Shown here piece after piece: positions 35,053 through 43,992 of a stretch of 64,000 bases of DNA. A program made the translations under genes and the position numbers. The notes under the pieces are model-generated. The model was given only the letters and a program-made list of their open reading frames with translations, was not told the origin of the DNA and made no database searches. The DNA comes from Leifsonia sp. fls2-241-R2A-40a. Its GTDB lineage: Bacteria > Actinomycetota > Actinomycetes > Actinomycetales > Microbacteriaceae. Location of the stretch: the NCBI RefSeq assembly GCF_030209575.1, contig NZ_JARVRS010000001.1:620001-684000 (forward strand). Reading direction: 5' to 3'. Numbering within the stretch: position 1 is the first letter of the stretch; each line of letters opens with the position of its first letter.

Positions 35053-36342
35053 ATGAAAGGCACCAAGCTCCTTACTGGGGCCGCCGTCGTGATGGCCGGC
35101 GCGCTCGCCCTCACCGGGTGCAGCGGCGGCTCCGACAGCTCGAGCAGCAACGGCAAGGTCAGCATGACCCTCTGGCAGAACTCCACGACCGGTCCCGGTC
35201 AGGCGTTCTGGAAGGATGCCGTCGCCGCGTTCGAGAAGGCGAACCCGAACGTCACCATCAAGGTCCAGTCCATCCAGAACGAAGATCTGGACGGCAAGCT
35301 GCAGACCGCACTCAACTCCGGCGACGCACCCGACATCTTCCTGCAGCGAGGCGGCGGGAAGATGGCGGCCATGGTCAACGCCGGCCAGTTGATGGACATC
35401 ACCGGCAAGGTGTCGTCCGAGACGAAGAAGAACATCTCCGCAGGATCCTTCAAGGCGGAGACCTACCAGGACAAGGTGTGGGCCATGCCCATCGCCGTGC
35501 TGCCGGGCGGTCTCTTCCACAGCCAGGACCTGTTCAAGGCAGCCGGCATCACCGAGGCACCGAAGACGATCGACGACCTCAACGCGGACGTCACGAAGCT
35601 GAAGGCCACCGGGGTCGCCCCGATCGCCCTCGGCGCCAAGGACGCCTGGCCGGCCGCCCACTGGTTCTACTGGTTCGCTCTCCGCGAGTGCGCCGGTTCG
35701 ACCATGGAGAAGACCGCCGACTCCAAGTCGTTCAGCGACGGCTGCTGGCTGAAGGCAGCTGAGGACCTGCAGAAGTTCTCGGACACCAAGCCCTTCAACG
35801 ACGGCTTCCTCACCACCTCCGCCCAGCAGGGCGCTGGCAGCTCGGCCGGCCTCGTCGCGAACCACAAGGCCGCGATGGAGCTCATGGGCGCCTGGGACCC
35901 GGGAGTGATCGCGTCCCTGACCCCCGACCAGAAGCCGCTGCCCGACCTGGGCTTCTACCCCTTCCCCGAGGTTTCCGGCGGCAAGGGCGAGCCCGGCTCG
36001 ATCATGGGTGGCGTCGACGGTTACTCGTGCTCGGTCAAGGCTCCGAAGGAGTGCGCCGACTTCCTGAACTTCGTCGCCACCACCCCGCAGCAGGAGGCCT
36101 ACTACAAGGCCTTCAACGCTCCGCCGGTGAACTCCGAGGCGCAGAAGGTCGTCACCGAGCCCTACCTGAAGGATGTGCTGGCCGCCTACAACAAGGCCCC
36201 GTACGTCTCGCAGTGGCTCGACACGGTCCTCGGCCAGAACGTCGGCAACGCGCTGAACGTCGCGGTCGTCGACATGCTGGCGGGCAAGAGCGACCCGAAG
36301 CAGCTCATCCAGGCAGCCAACGACGCTGCCAAGAAGGGCTGA
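35053..36342 (+). CDS. Sugar ABC transporter substrate-binding lipoprotein
   Basis: 429 residues. Lipoprotein signal with lipobox LTGC (Cys23), then an extracellular-solute-binding family 1 fold (VSMTLWQNSTTGPGQ, FEKANPNVTIKV, GDAPDIFLQ). Captures a sugar, likely a xylo-oligosaccharide given the GH3 and xylA genes that follow, but the ligand is inferred. First gene of the operon; the permease gene begins 13 bases after it. Confidence 0.95.
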   Translation: MKGTKLLTGAAVVMAGALALTGCSGGSDSSSSNGKVSMTLWQNSTTGPGQAFWKDAVAAFEKANPNVTIKVQSIQNEDLDGKLQTALNSGDAPDIFLQRGGGKMAAMVNAGQLMDITGKVSSETKKNISAGSFKAETYQDKVWAMPIAVLPGGLFHSQDLFKAAGITEAPKTIDDLNADVTKLKATGVAPIALGAKDAWPAAHWFYWFALRECAGSTMEKTADSKSFSDGCWLKAAEDLQKFSDTKPFNDGFLTTSAQQGAGSSAGLVANHKAAMELMGAWDPGVIASLTPDQKPLPDLGFYPFPEVSGGKGEPGSIMGGVDGYSCSVKAPKECADFLNFVATTPQQEAYYKAFNAPPVNSEAQKVVTEPYLKDVLAAYNKAPYVSQWLDTVLGQNVGNALNVAVVDMLAGKSDPKQLIQAANDAAKKG

Positions 36343-36355
36343 GAGGGCTGACCTC

Positions 36356-37393
36356 GTGAGCAACACCCGCGAGAACACGTCCACCGGCATCCTGCCGAAG
36401 TCGGACCTCGCGCAGCACGGTGGGAGCGGCGCAGTCGCGTCGCTCCCACCGCAGCAGCGCGGCCGCAAACGCACCGGCTGGGCCATGCGCCTGGAGATCC
36501 TCCTGCTTGCAGGGCCCGCGGCGATCGTCTTCATCGCCTTCGTGATCTTCCCGGTCGTGATCGCCGCCTACTACGGCTTCTTCCGCTGGCAGGGCTACGG
36601 TCCGGCGACCGACTTCATCGGTCTGCAGAACTACATCACGATCCTCCAAGACTCGGCCTTCCAGCAGGCCCTCTGGCACAATGCCCTGATCGTCATCGGC
36701 TCGATCGTGCTGCAGGGGCCGGTGGCGATTCTGCTGGCACTGCTGCTGAACCGGAAGATGCGCGGGCAGTCCATCATCCGCGTCCTCATCTTCGTCCCCT
36801 ACGTCATCGCCGAGGTCGTCGTCGGAACCGGGTGGAGCCTGATGCTCGCCACGAACGGCGCGCTCAACGGCATGCTCAAGAACCTCGGGCTGGACTTCCT
36901 GGTCCACGACTGGCTGTCGGACCCGAGCATCGCCATCTGGACGCTGCTGGCCATCCTGACCTGGAAGTACGTCGGCTTCGCCGTCATCCTCTTCCTCGCC
37001 GGACTCCAGGGCATCCCGGAGGAGCTGTACGAAGCGGCCGCGCTCGACGGGGCCTCCTACTGGCAGATCCAGCGGCGGATCGCTCTGCCGCTGCTCGGCC
37101 CGACACTCCGGATCTGGGCGTTCCTGTCGATCATCGGCGCGCTGCAGCTGTTCGACCTCGTCTACATCATCTGGGGCCAGTACGTGGCCTCCACCGCCGG
37201 TACCTCGACCATGGCGACCTACATGGTCGCCAACGGCCGCAACGCCGGCAACTTCGGCTACGGAAACGCCGTCGCCGTCGTGATCTTCCTGATCTCCCTG
37301 ATCGTCGCGCTGTTCTACCAGCGGTTCGTGCTCCGGCGCGACACCGACGGCGCGATCACGGGTGACAGGCGCACCGGAAGGAAGAACCGATGA
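36356..37393 (+). CDS. Sugar ABC transporter permease (MalF type)
   Basis: 345 residues with about six membrane segments after a 45-residue cytoplasmic N-terminus. The ATPase-docking EAA loop reads EELYEAAALDGASYWQ. GTG start 13 bases after the binding protein gene; its stop overlaps the next ATG. Confidence 0.95.
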   Translation: MSNTRENTSTGILPKSDLAQHGGSGAVASLPPQQRGRKRTGWAMRLEILLLAGPAAIVFIAFVIFPVVIAAYYGFFRWQGYGPATDFIGLQNYITILQDSAFQQALWHNALIVIGSIVLQGPVAILLALLLNRKMRGQSIIRVLIFVPYVIAEVVVGTGWSLMLATNGALNGMLKNLGLDFLVHDWLSDPSIAIWTLLAILTWKYVGFAVILFLAGLQGIPEELYEAAALDGASYWQIQRRIALPLLGPTLRIWAFLSIIGALQLFDLVYIIWGQYVASTAGTSTMATYMVANGRNAGNFGYGNAVAVVIFLISLIVALFYQRFVLRRDTDGAITGDRRTGRKNR

Positions 37394-38286
37394 GCGCGTT
37401 GATCGCCGTACCGGACGCACCGGACGCGCCGGGCGTCCTGGAGGCGCCGAGCCGCAAGAAGGCCAAGAGCCTGCCGTGGGGTTCGCCGACCGTCTACTTC
37501 GTCGCCCTCATCGTGATCGCGCTGATGCTGGCGCCGATCATCTACATCGTGCTGGGCGGCTTCCGCACCAACTCGCAGATCACGGTCGACCCGGCCGGGT
37601 TCCCCAACCCGTGGAACGTCCAGAACTATCTCGGCGTGCTCACCGGCGGGGTCTTCTGGCAGGAGGTGCTCAACTCGACGATCGTCGCGGTCGTCACCAC
37701 TCTCGGCGTCATCGTCCTGGGGCTGATGGCGAGCTATGTGCTCGCCCGCTACAGCTTCCGCGGGCGCGGCATCCTCTACGCCCTGTTCGCCGCCGGCCTG
37801 ATGTTCCCGATCACGGTGGCCATCACGCCGCTGTACATCGTGGTGCGCAACCTGGGCCTGATGAACTCGCTCACCGGCGTCATCCTGCCACAGATCGCGT
37901 TCGCACTGCCGACCACGATCATCATCCTGGTCCCGTTCCTGCGGGCGATCCCGGACGAGATCCAGGAGGCCGCCTTCATCGACGGCTGCAGCCGGCTCGG
38001 CTTCTTCTGGCGGATGGTGCTGCGACTCTCCCTGCCCGGGGTGATCACCGTGGGCATCCTGGCGTTCATCGCGAGCTGGAACAGCTACCTGCTGCCGCTC
38101 TTCCTCCTCAACAACGAGGCCACCTTCACGCTGCCGCTCGGAGTCCAGGCGTTCTCGTCGCAGTACTCCGTCGACACCGCGAAGGTGCTGGCATTCACCT
38201 CCCTCTCCATGATTCCGGCGCTGATCTTCTTCAGCATCTTCGAGCGCCGCATCGTCGGCGGCCTGACCGGCGCCGTCAAGGGCTGA
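37390..38286 (+). CDS. Sugar ABC transporter permease (MalG type)
   Basis: 298 residues, six membrane segments, EAA loop DEIQEAAFIDGCSRLG. ATGA overlap with the first permease. No ATPase gene follows, as in actinobacterial importers energised by a shared MsiK-type ATPase elsewhere in the genome. Confidence 0.95.
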   Translation: MSALIAVPDAPDAPGVLEAPSRKKAKSLPWGSPTVYFVALIVIALMLAPIIYIVLGGFRTNSQITVDPAGFPNPWNVQNYLGVLTGGVFWQEVLNSTIVAVVTTLGVIVLGLMASYVLARYSFRGRGILYALFAAGLMFPITVAITPLYIVVRNLGLMNSLTGVILPQIAFALPTTIIILVPFLRAIPDEIQEAAFIDGCSRLGFFWRMVLRLSLPGVITVGILAFIASWNSYLLPLFLLNNEATFTLPLGVQAFSSQYSVDTAKVLAFTSLSMIPALIFFSIFERRIVGGLTGAVKG

Positions 38287-38317
38287 GGCCCGACCCTTCC
38301 CAAGAAGTGAGATCGAC

Positions 38318-40642
38318 ATGACCGAATCCCTTCCGCGCCCTTCCGCGCCCTCCGAGCGGGTCCGCGGGCTGCTCGCCCAGATGACCCTGGATGAGAAGCT
38401 CGCCCAGCTGGTCGGCTTCTGGGTCGACAAGGGCGACGAGCTCGTGGCGCCGATGGCCGGCGAGATGGGCAACCCGGGAGCGTACGCGGATGTCACCGCG
38501 CACGGTCTGGGCCAGCTCACCCGCGTCTACGGCACCCGGCCGGTCGACCCGGACGAGCGCGCCGCCTGGCTGTGGGCGGAGCAGCGCCGGCTCAAGGAGG
38601 AGACGCGGCTCGGCATCCCTGCCCTCGTGCACGAGGAATGCCTGACCGGGCTGGCGGCGTGGAAGGCGGCCACCTTCCCCACTCCGCTCGCCTGGGGCGC
38701 GTCCTTCGACCCGGAGCTGGTGGAGGAGATGGCCGGCCTGATCGGGCTGTCGATGCGCGAGCTCGGCATCCACCAGGGCCTCGCCCCCGTGCTCGATGTC
38801 ATCCGCGACCCGCGCTGGGGCCGGGTGGATGAGTGCATCGCCGAGGACCCGTACGTCGTCGGCACACTCGGCACCGCCTACGTCCGCGGCCTGCAGGGTG
38901 CCGGCGTCCACGCGACGTTGAAGCACTTCGTCGGCTACTCCGCCTCGCAGGCGGGGCGCAACCATGCGCCGGTGCACGCCGGACCCCGCGAGGTGCGCGA
39001 CACTCTCCTCCCGCCGTTCGAGATGGCGGTCCGGGATGGCGGGGTGCGGTCGGTCATGAACTCGTACGCGGAGATCGACGGCGTGCCCGTCGCCGCGACG
39101 CCCGAGTACCTCACCGGGATCCTTCGGGACGAGTGGGGCTTCGAGGGCACGGTGGTCTCCGACTACTTCTCGGTCGCCTTCCTGCACACCATGCACGGCG
39201 TGGCGGCCGACCTCGGCGAGGCGGCGGCGCTGGCACTGGCCGCGGGGATCGATGTGGAACTCCCGACGGGAGACGCCTTCCTCGAGCCGCTCGCCGCGCT
39301 CATCCGCTCGGGTGAGGTGGACGAGGCCCTAATCGACCCGGCGGTGCTGCGTGTTCTCGCGCAGAAGGAGGAGCTCGGGCTGCTCGACGAGACCTTCGAC
39401 GAGCCGCCGACCTCGATCGACCTCGACACGCCGGCTCACCGGGATGTCGCGCTGCGACTGGCCGAGGAGTCGCTCGTGCTGCTGACCAACGACGGCACCC
39501 TGCCGCTCGCGTCCGCGCCGTCGAGGATCGCCGTGCTGGGTCCCAACTCCGACGCTCCCGAAGCGCTGATGGGCTGCTACTCGTTCGCGAACCACGTGCT
39601 CGCGCACCACCCGGAAGTGCCGCTCGGCTTCGAGCTGCCGTCGGTGCTGGACGCGGTGCGCGCCGAGTTCGGGTCGTCGTCCGTCGTGCACGAGCGCGGC
39701 TGCGACGTGGAAGGGGACGACCGTTCGGGCATCCCCGCCGCTGTCGCCGCGGCGGGCGCGGCGGACGTGGCCGTGGTGGTCGTCGGCGACCGTGCCGGGC
39801 TGTTCGGCCGCGGGACGGTGGGCGAGGGCAACGACGTCGAGAGCCTGGAGCTTCCGGGCATCCAGCGCGAACTGGTCGAGCGCGTCGTGGCGAGCGGGAC
39901 CCCTGTGGTCCTCGTCGTGCTCTCGGGTCGCCCGTACGCGATCTCCTGGGCGGTCGAGGGCGTCACCGCGCCCGCGGCGGTGCTGCAGGCGTTCTTCCCC
40001 GGCGAGGAGGGCGGGCGCGCGCTGGCGGCCGTGCTCTCCGGCCGGGTCGCGCCGTCCGGGCACCTTCCGGTGTCGCTCCCCCGCTCCGCGGGCGCGCAGC
40101 CGTACTCGTACCTGCACCCGCTGCTCGGCGGACCGAACGAGATCACCAGCGCCGACAGCACGCCCGTGCTGCCCTTCGGCCACGGACTCTCGTACACGAC
40201 GTTCGAGCACTCCGAGCTCACCGCAGACGGTGAGGTCGCCGCCGGCGGGACGTTCAACGCGACCGTGCGCGTCCGGAACACCGGCGAGCGCGCGGGCACC
40301 GACCTGGTCCAGCTGTACGCGCGGGATGTGCACGCGAGCGTGACCCGGCCGGTCGCACAGCTGCTCGGCTACCGCCGGGTGGAGCTGCGGCAGGGCGAGG
40401 AGGTCGTCGTGCGCTTCGCGGTGCCGACCACCCGTCTCGCCTTCTCGGACCGCACGCTGCGCCGCATCGTCGAGCCCGGCGCGGTGGAGTTGTGGGTCGG
40501 ACCGTCGTGCGACTACCGCGAGACCTCGGCGGACCTGACCATCGCCGGCCCGGTGCACGCGGTGACCGCCGCGGACGCGCGCCTGGTGACGTCCGAGGTC
40601 GAGGCGTCTACGGTGGGTGCCGTGTTCCAGGACGCCCGCTGA
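38318..40642 (+). CDS. Glycoside hydrolase family 3 (beta-xylosidase/beta-glucosidase)
   Basis: 774 residues, cytoplasmic (no signal peptide). N-terminal barrel with VLDVIRDPRWGR, LKHFVGYS and the nucleophile in VVSDYF (Asp282); then the alpha/beta sandwich domain and a C-terminal fibronectin-III-like domain (NTGERAGTDLVQLY). It hydrolyses beta-linked oligosaccharides after import. Fourth gene of the ABC operon, 31 bases after the permease. The bond specificity (xylose or glucose) cannot be fixed from sequence alone; the xylA-xylB context favours xylose. Confidence 0.92.
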   Translation: MTESLPRPSAPSERVRGLLAQMTLDEKLAQLVGFWVDKGDELVAPMAGEMGNPGAYADVTAHGLGQLTRVYGTRPVDPDERAAWLWAEQRRLKEETRLGIPALVHEECLTGLAAWKAATFPTPLAWGASFDPELVEEMAGLIGLSMRELGIHQGLAPVLDVIRDPRWGRVDECIAEDPYVVGTLGTAYVRGLQGAGVHATLKHFVGYSASQAGRNHAPVHAGPREVRDTLLPPFEMAVRDGGVRSVMNSYAEIDGVPVAATPEYLTGILRDEWGFEGTVVSDYFSVAFLHTMHGVAADLGEAAALALAAGIDVELPTGDAFLEPLAALIRSGEVDEALIDPAVLRVLAQKEELGLLDETFDEPPTSIDLDTPAHRDVALRLAEESLVLLTNDGTLPLASAPSRIAVLGPNSDAPEALMGCYSFANHVLAHHPEVPLGFELPSVLDAVRAEFGSSSVVHERGCDVEGDDRSGIPAAVAAAGAADVAVVVVGDRAGLFGRGTVGEGNDVESLELPGIQRELVERVVASGTPVVLVVLSGRPYAISWAVEGVTAPAAVLQAFFPGEEGGRALAAVLSGRVAPSGHLPVSLPRSAGAQPYSYLHPLLGGPNEITSADSTPVLPFGHGLSYTTFEHSELTADGEVAAGGTFNATVRVRNTGERAGTDLVQLYARDVHASVTRPVAQLLGYRRVELRQGEEVVVRFAVPTTRLAFSDRTLRRIVEPGAVELWVGPSCDYRETSADLTIAGPVHAVTAADARLVTSEVEASTVGAVFQDAR

Positions 40643-40681
40643 GAACTGCGCCAGGGGCTCGCGCCGCACGCGCGAGTGCTG

Positions 40682-40705
40682 TATAAGTTTATTGAAACAA
40701 CAAAT
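40682..40705 (+). promoter_or_regulatory. xylA promoter -10 with XylR-type operator
   Basis: TATAAG (40682-40687) is a -10-like box. Overlapping and following it, AGTTTATTGAAACAACAAAT (40686-40705) resembles the ROK-family XylR box of Firmicutes (GTTT-N-TT-ACAACAAAC). The half-sites are imperfectly inverted. A ROK regulator is encoded at 27339-28514. Confidence 0.6.
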
Positions 40706-40731
40706 CACCGACGACGCTGAAGGAAACATCC

Positions 40732-41922
40732 ATGAGCCTCACCCCCACCCGCGCCGACAAGTTCTCGTTCGGATTGTGGACCATCGGCTACAACGGCACC
40801 GACCCGTTCGGCGGCCCGACCCGCCCCCAGCTCGACGTGGTCGAGGCGGTGCACAAGCTCGACGAGCTCGGCGCCTACGGCCTCACCTTCCACGACGACG
40901 ACCTGTTCGCCTTCGGCTCCACCGACGCCGAGCGCCAGAAGCAGATCGACCGCCTCAAGCAGGCGCTCTCCGACACCGGCATCATCGTCCCGATGGTGAC
41001 CACCAACCTCTTCAGCGCGCCCGTCTTCAAGGACGGCGGCTTCACCTCCAACGACCGCGCCGTGCGCCGCTTCGCCCTGCGCAAGGTGCTGCGCAACATC
41101 GACCTCGCCGCCGAGCTGGGCGCGAAGACGTTCGTGATGTGGGGCGGCCGCGAGGGCGCAGAGTACGACGCGGCGAAGGACATCCGCGCCGCCCTCGAGC
41201 GCTACCGCGAGGCCGTCAACCTCCTCGGCGACTACGTCACCGACAAGGGCTACGACATCCGCTTCGCCATCGAGCCGAAGCCGAACGAGCCGCGCGGCGA
41301 CATCCTGCTCCCGACCCTCGGCCACGCGCTCGCGTTCATCGAGTCGCTGGAGCGCCCGGAGCTCGTCGGCCTCAACCCCGAGGTCGGCCACGAGCAGATG
41401 GCCGGTCTGAACTTCGCGGCGGGCATCGCGCAGGCGCTGTACCACGGCAAGCTCTACCACATCGACCTCAACGGCCAGCGTGGCATCAAGTACGACCAGG
41501 ACCTCGTCTTCGGTCACGGCGACCTGCAGAACGCGTTCGCGCTCGTCGACCTGCTCGAGAACGGCGGCCCTAACGGCGGCCCGGCGTACGAAGGACCCCG
41601 CCACTTCGACTACAAGCCGTCGCGCACCGAGGACATCACGGGCGTGTGGGAGTCGGCCGCGGCGAACATGCGCACGTACCTGCTGCTCAAGGAGCGCGCG
41701 CAGGCGTTCCGCGCCGACCCCGAGGTGCAGGAGCAGCTGGAGGCGTCCCGCGTCATCGAGCTGACCCACCCCACCCTGGGTGAGGGCGAGTCGTACGACG
41801 ACCTGCTCGCCGACCGCAGCGCCTTCGAGGACTTCGACCCGAGCGCCTACTTCGGCGGCAAGGGCTTCGGCTTCGTCCGGCTGCAGCAGCTCGCGCTCGA
41901 GCACCTGCTCGGAGCCCGCTGA
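40732..41922 (+). CDS. xylA: Xylose isomerase
   Basis: Converts D-xylose to D-xylulose. 396 residues, the class I (actinobacterial) length. Catalytic His54 and Asp57 in FHDDDLF, WGGREG, metal ligands in [18 protein letters not shown] and [12 protein letters not shown] preceded by AAGGA. Followed by xylB after a long hairpin. Confidence 0.98.
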   Translation: MSLTPTRADKFSFGLWTIGYNGTDPFGGPTRPQLDVVEAVHKLDELGAYGLTFHDDDLFAFGSTDAERQKQIDRLKQALSDTGIIVPMVTTNLFSAPVFKDGGFTSNDRAVRRFALRKVLRNIDLAAELGAKTFVMWGGREGAEYDAAKDIRAALERYREAVNLLGDYVTDKGYDIRFAIEPKPNEPRGDILLPTLGHALAFIESLERPELVGLNPEVGHEQMAGLNFAAGIAQALYHGKLYHIDLNGQRGIKYDQDLVFGHGDLQNAFALVDLLENGGPNGGPAYEGPRHFDYKPSRTEDITGVWESAAANMRTYLLLKERAQAFRADPEVQEQLEASRVIELTHPTLGEGESYDDLLADRSAFEDFDPSAYFGGKGFGFVRLQQLALEHLLGAR

Positions 41923-41945
41923 CCCGTCCCCCTCCCCCATTTCCG

Positions 41946-42003
41946 CGAGGTGCTCGCAGTTGCTCCCCCGACCGGCGTGTCGGCAGCGACTGCGAGCACC
42001 TCG
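41946..42003. repeat. 19-bp inverted repeat between xylA and xylB
   Basis: Arms 41946-41964 and 41985-42003 are complementary over 19 bases with a single G-T pair; a second stem CCGAC/GTCGG (41968-41972, 41979-41983) closes the loop. It ends 21 bases before the xylB start and has no T-run, so it may be an attenuating or stabilising mRNA structure rather than a terminator. Confidence 0.8.
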
Positions 42004-42024
42004 ATCGTCTGAAAGGACCTCCGC

Positions 42025-43458
42025 GTGACACTCGTCGCCGGCGTCGACTCCTCGACCCAGAGCTGCAAGGTGGTCGTCCGCGACCTCGAGACGGGCGCAC
42101 TGGTGCGCTCGGGGCGCGCCGCGCATCCCGACGGCACCGAGGTCGACCCGGCCGCCTGGTGGGCGGCACTGCAGGAAGCCCTCGAAGCGGCGGGAGGGCT
42201 CGACGACGTCGAGGCCATCTCGATCGCCGGGCAGCAGCACGGAATGGTGGTGCTGGATGCGGAGGGTCGCGTCATCCGCGACGCCCTGCTCTGGAACGAC
42301 ACCCGCTCCGCGCAGGCCGCCCGCGACCTGATCGACGAAGTCGGCGCGGAGGCGTATGCCTCACGCGTCGGCGTGGTGCCGGTCGCGTCGTTCACGGCGA
42401 CCAAGCTGCGTTGGCTGCGCGACACCGAACCGGAGGACGCGGCCCGCGTGTCCGCCGTCGCCCTCCCCCACGACTGGCTGACCTGGCGCCTCCTCGGCTA
42501 CGGCCCTGCCGGCGAGAGCGAGCTCGGACCGGACCTGGAGGCGCTGACCACCGACCGCTCCGACGCGAGCGGGACGGCGTACTGGGGTGCCGCGACCGGG
42601 GCCTACGACTTCGACCTGTTCGAGCGGGCGCTGGGGCGGCCGGGGCGTGAGGCGGGAACCGAAACCTCAGCCGGCTCGGTGATCCTCCCCCGTGTGCTCG
42701 GGCCCGCCGAAGCCGCCGGACGCACCCCGTCCGGCGTGCTGGTCGGACCGGGCGCCGGTGACAATGCGGGCGCGGCCCTCGGCCTCGGCGCCGCGGAAGG
42801 CGACGTCGTGGTGTCGATCGGCACCTCCGGCACGGTCTTCGCGGTGACGGATGCGCCCATCGCGGACGCCACCGGGACGGTCGCCGGCTTCGCCGACGCC
42901 TCCGGGGTGTCGCTGCCGCTGATCGCGACCCTCAACGCCGCGCGCGTGCTGGGGTCCGTCGCGAGCCTGCTCTCGGTCGACCACGACGGCCTCGCCGAGC
43001 TCGCCCTCTCGGCCGAGCCGGGGTCGGGCGGCGTGGTGCTCGTCCCCTACTTCGAGGGCGAGCGGACGCCGAACCTCCCGGATGCCAAGGCCAGCATCCA
43101 CGGCCTGACCCTCGCGTCGACGACGCCCGCCAACCTGGCGCGCGCGGCGATCGAGGGGATGCTGTGCGGGCTCGCCGACGGACTCGACGCCGTGCGCTCC
43201 GCGGGCGTGCGCGAGCGGCGCATCCTGCTGATCGGCGGCGCCGCGCAGAACCCGGCCGTCGCGCAGGTCGCGGCGCAGGTGTTCGACGCACCCGTCGAGG
43301 TGCCCGCCCCCGGCGAGTACGTCGCCGACGGCGGCGCCGTCCAAGCCGCCTGGGCGCTCACCGGAACCCGCCCGGCGTGGACCGTCGAGACCTCCGCCGC
43401 CCTCCCCACGGACACGCGCCCGGTCATCCGCACCCAGTACGCCGCCGCCCGCGCATAG
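42025..43458 (+). CDS. xylB: Xylulokinase
   Basis: Phosphorylates D-xylulose to enter the pentose phosphate pathway. 477 residues, FGGY family: [12 protein letters not shown] phosphate loop, GQQHGMV, LWNDTRS, GTSGTVF, and the ATP-site [14 protein letters not shown] start with AAAGGA seven bases upstream. Convergent with gntK. Confidence 0.97.
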   Translation: MTLVAGVDSSTQSCKVVVRDLETGALVRSGRAAHPDGTEVDPAAWWAALQEALEAAGGLDDVEAISIAGQQHGMVVLDAEGRVIRDALLWNDTRSAQAARDLIDEVGAEAYASRVGVVPVASFTATKLRWLRDTEPEDAARVSAVALPHDWLTWRLLGYGPAGESELGPDLEALTTDRSDASGTAYWGAATGAYDFDLFERALGRPGREAGTETSAGSVILPRVLGPAEAAGRTPSGVLVGPGAGDNAGAALGLGAAEGDVVVSIGTSGTVFAVTDAPIADATGTVAGFADASGVSLPLIATLNAARVLGSVASLLSVDHDGLAELALSAEPGSGGVVLVPYFEGERTPNLPDAKASIHGLTLASTTPANLARAAIEGMLCGLADGLDAVRSAGVRERRILLIGGAAQNPAVAQVAAQVFDAPVEVPAPGEYVADGGAVQAAWALTGTRPAWTVETSAALPTDTRPVIRTQYAAARA

Positions 43459-43494
43459 CCTCCCGCTCTCGAGCCCCGAAGCCGGCCCAGCCGG

Positions 43495-43992
43495 TCAGGC
43501 GGCGAGGGCGGAGGCCGCGGACGCCACGAGGGTCGCAGGTGGTGCGGCGATGTCGAGCGTGAGGTGGCGCTCGTCGTCGGCGGGCGGCTCGAGGGTCTCG
43601 AGCTGCGAGAGCAGCATCCCGGCTTTCATGAAGTGGTGCTCGCGCGACGCGAGGCGCTCGGCCAGCAGCTCGGGCGTCCCCGTCAGGTGGAGGAAGACGA
43701 CCTCGTCTCGCCGCAGGACGTCGCGGTAGCGCTTCGCCAGCGCCGAGCACGCGACGACGACCGAGCGGCCGGCGTCGAGACGTTCGTCCATCCACGCGGC
43801 GATGGCGGCGAGCCAGGGCGCGCGGTCGTCGTCGGTGAGCGGGATGCCCGCTCCCATCCGCTCGACATTGGCTGCGGGGTGGAGGGCGTCGCCCTCGAGC
43901 AGCTCCCAGCCGAGTCGGTCGGCGAGCAGGGCGGCGACGGTCGATTTGCCGCAGCCCGCCACGCCCATCACGACGACCGCGCGGGCGCTCAC
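43495..43992 (-). CDS. gntK: Gluconokinase
   Basis: 165 residues. P-loop MGVAGCGKST near the N-terminus, EGDALHPAANVERM, and the LID-type segment REHHFMKAGML. Makes 6-phosphogluconate from gluconate and ATP. GTG overlaps the gntP stop by four bases (GTGA), so it is coupled to the permease. Confidence 0.96.
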   Translation of the reverse strand: MSARAVVVMGVAGCGKSTVAALLADRLGWELLEGDALHPAANVERMGAGIPLTDDDRAPWLAAIAAWMDERLDAGRSVVVACSALAKRYRDVLRRDEVVFLHLTGTPELLAERLASREHHFMKAGMLLSQLETLEPPADDERHLTLDIAAPPATLVASAASALAA

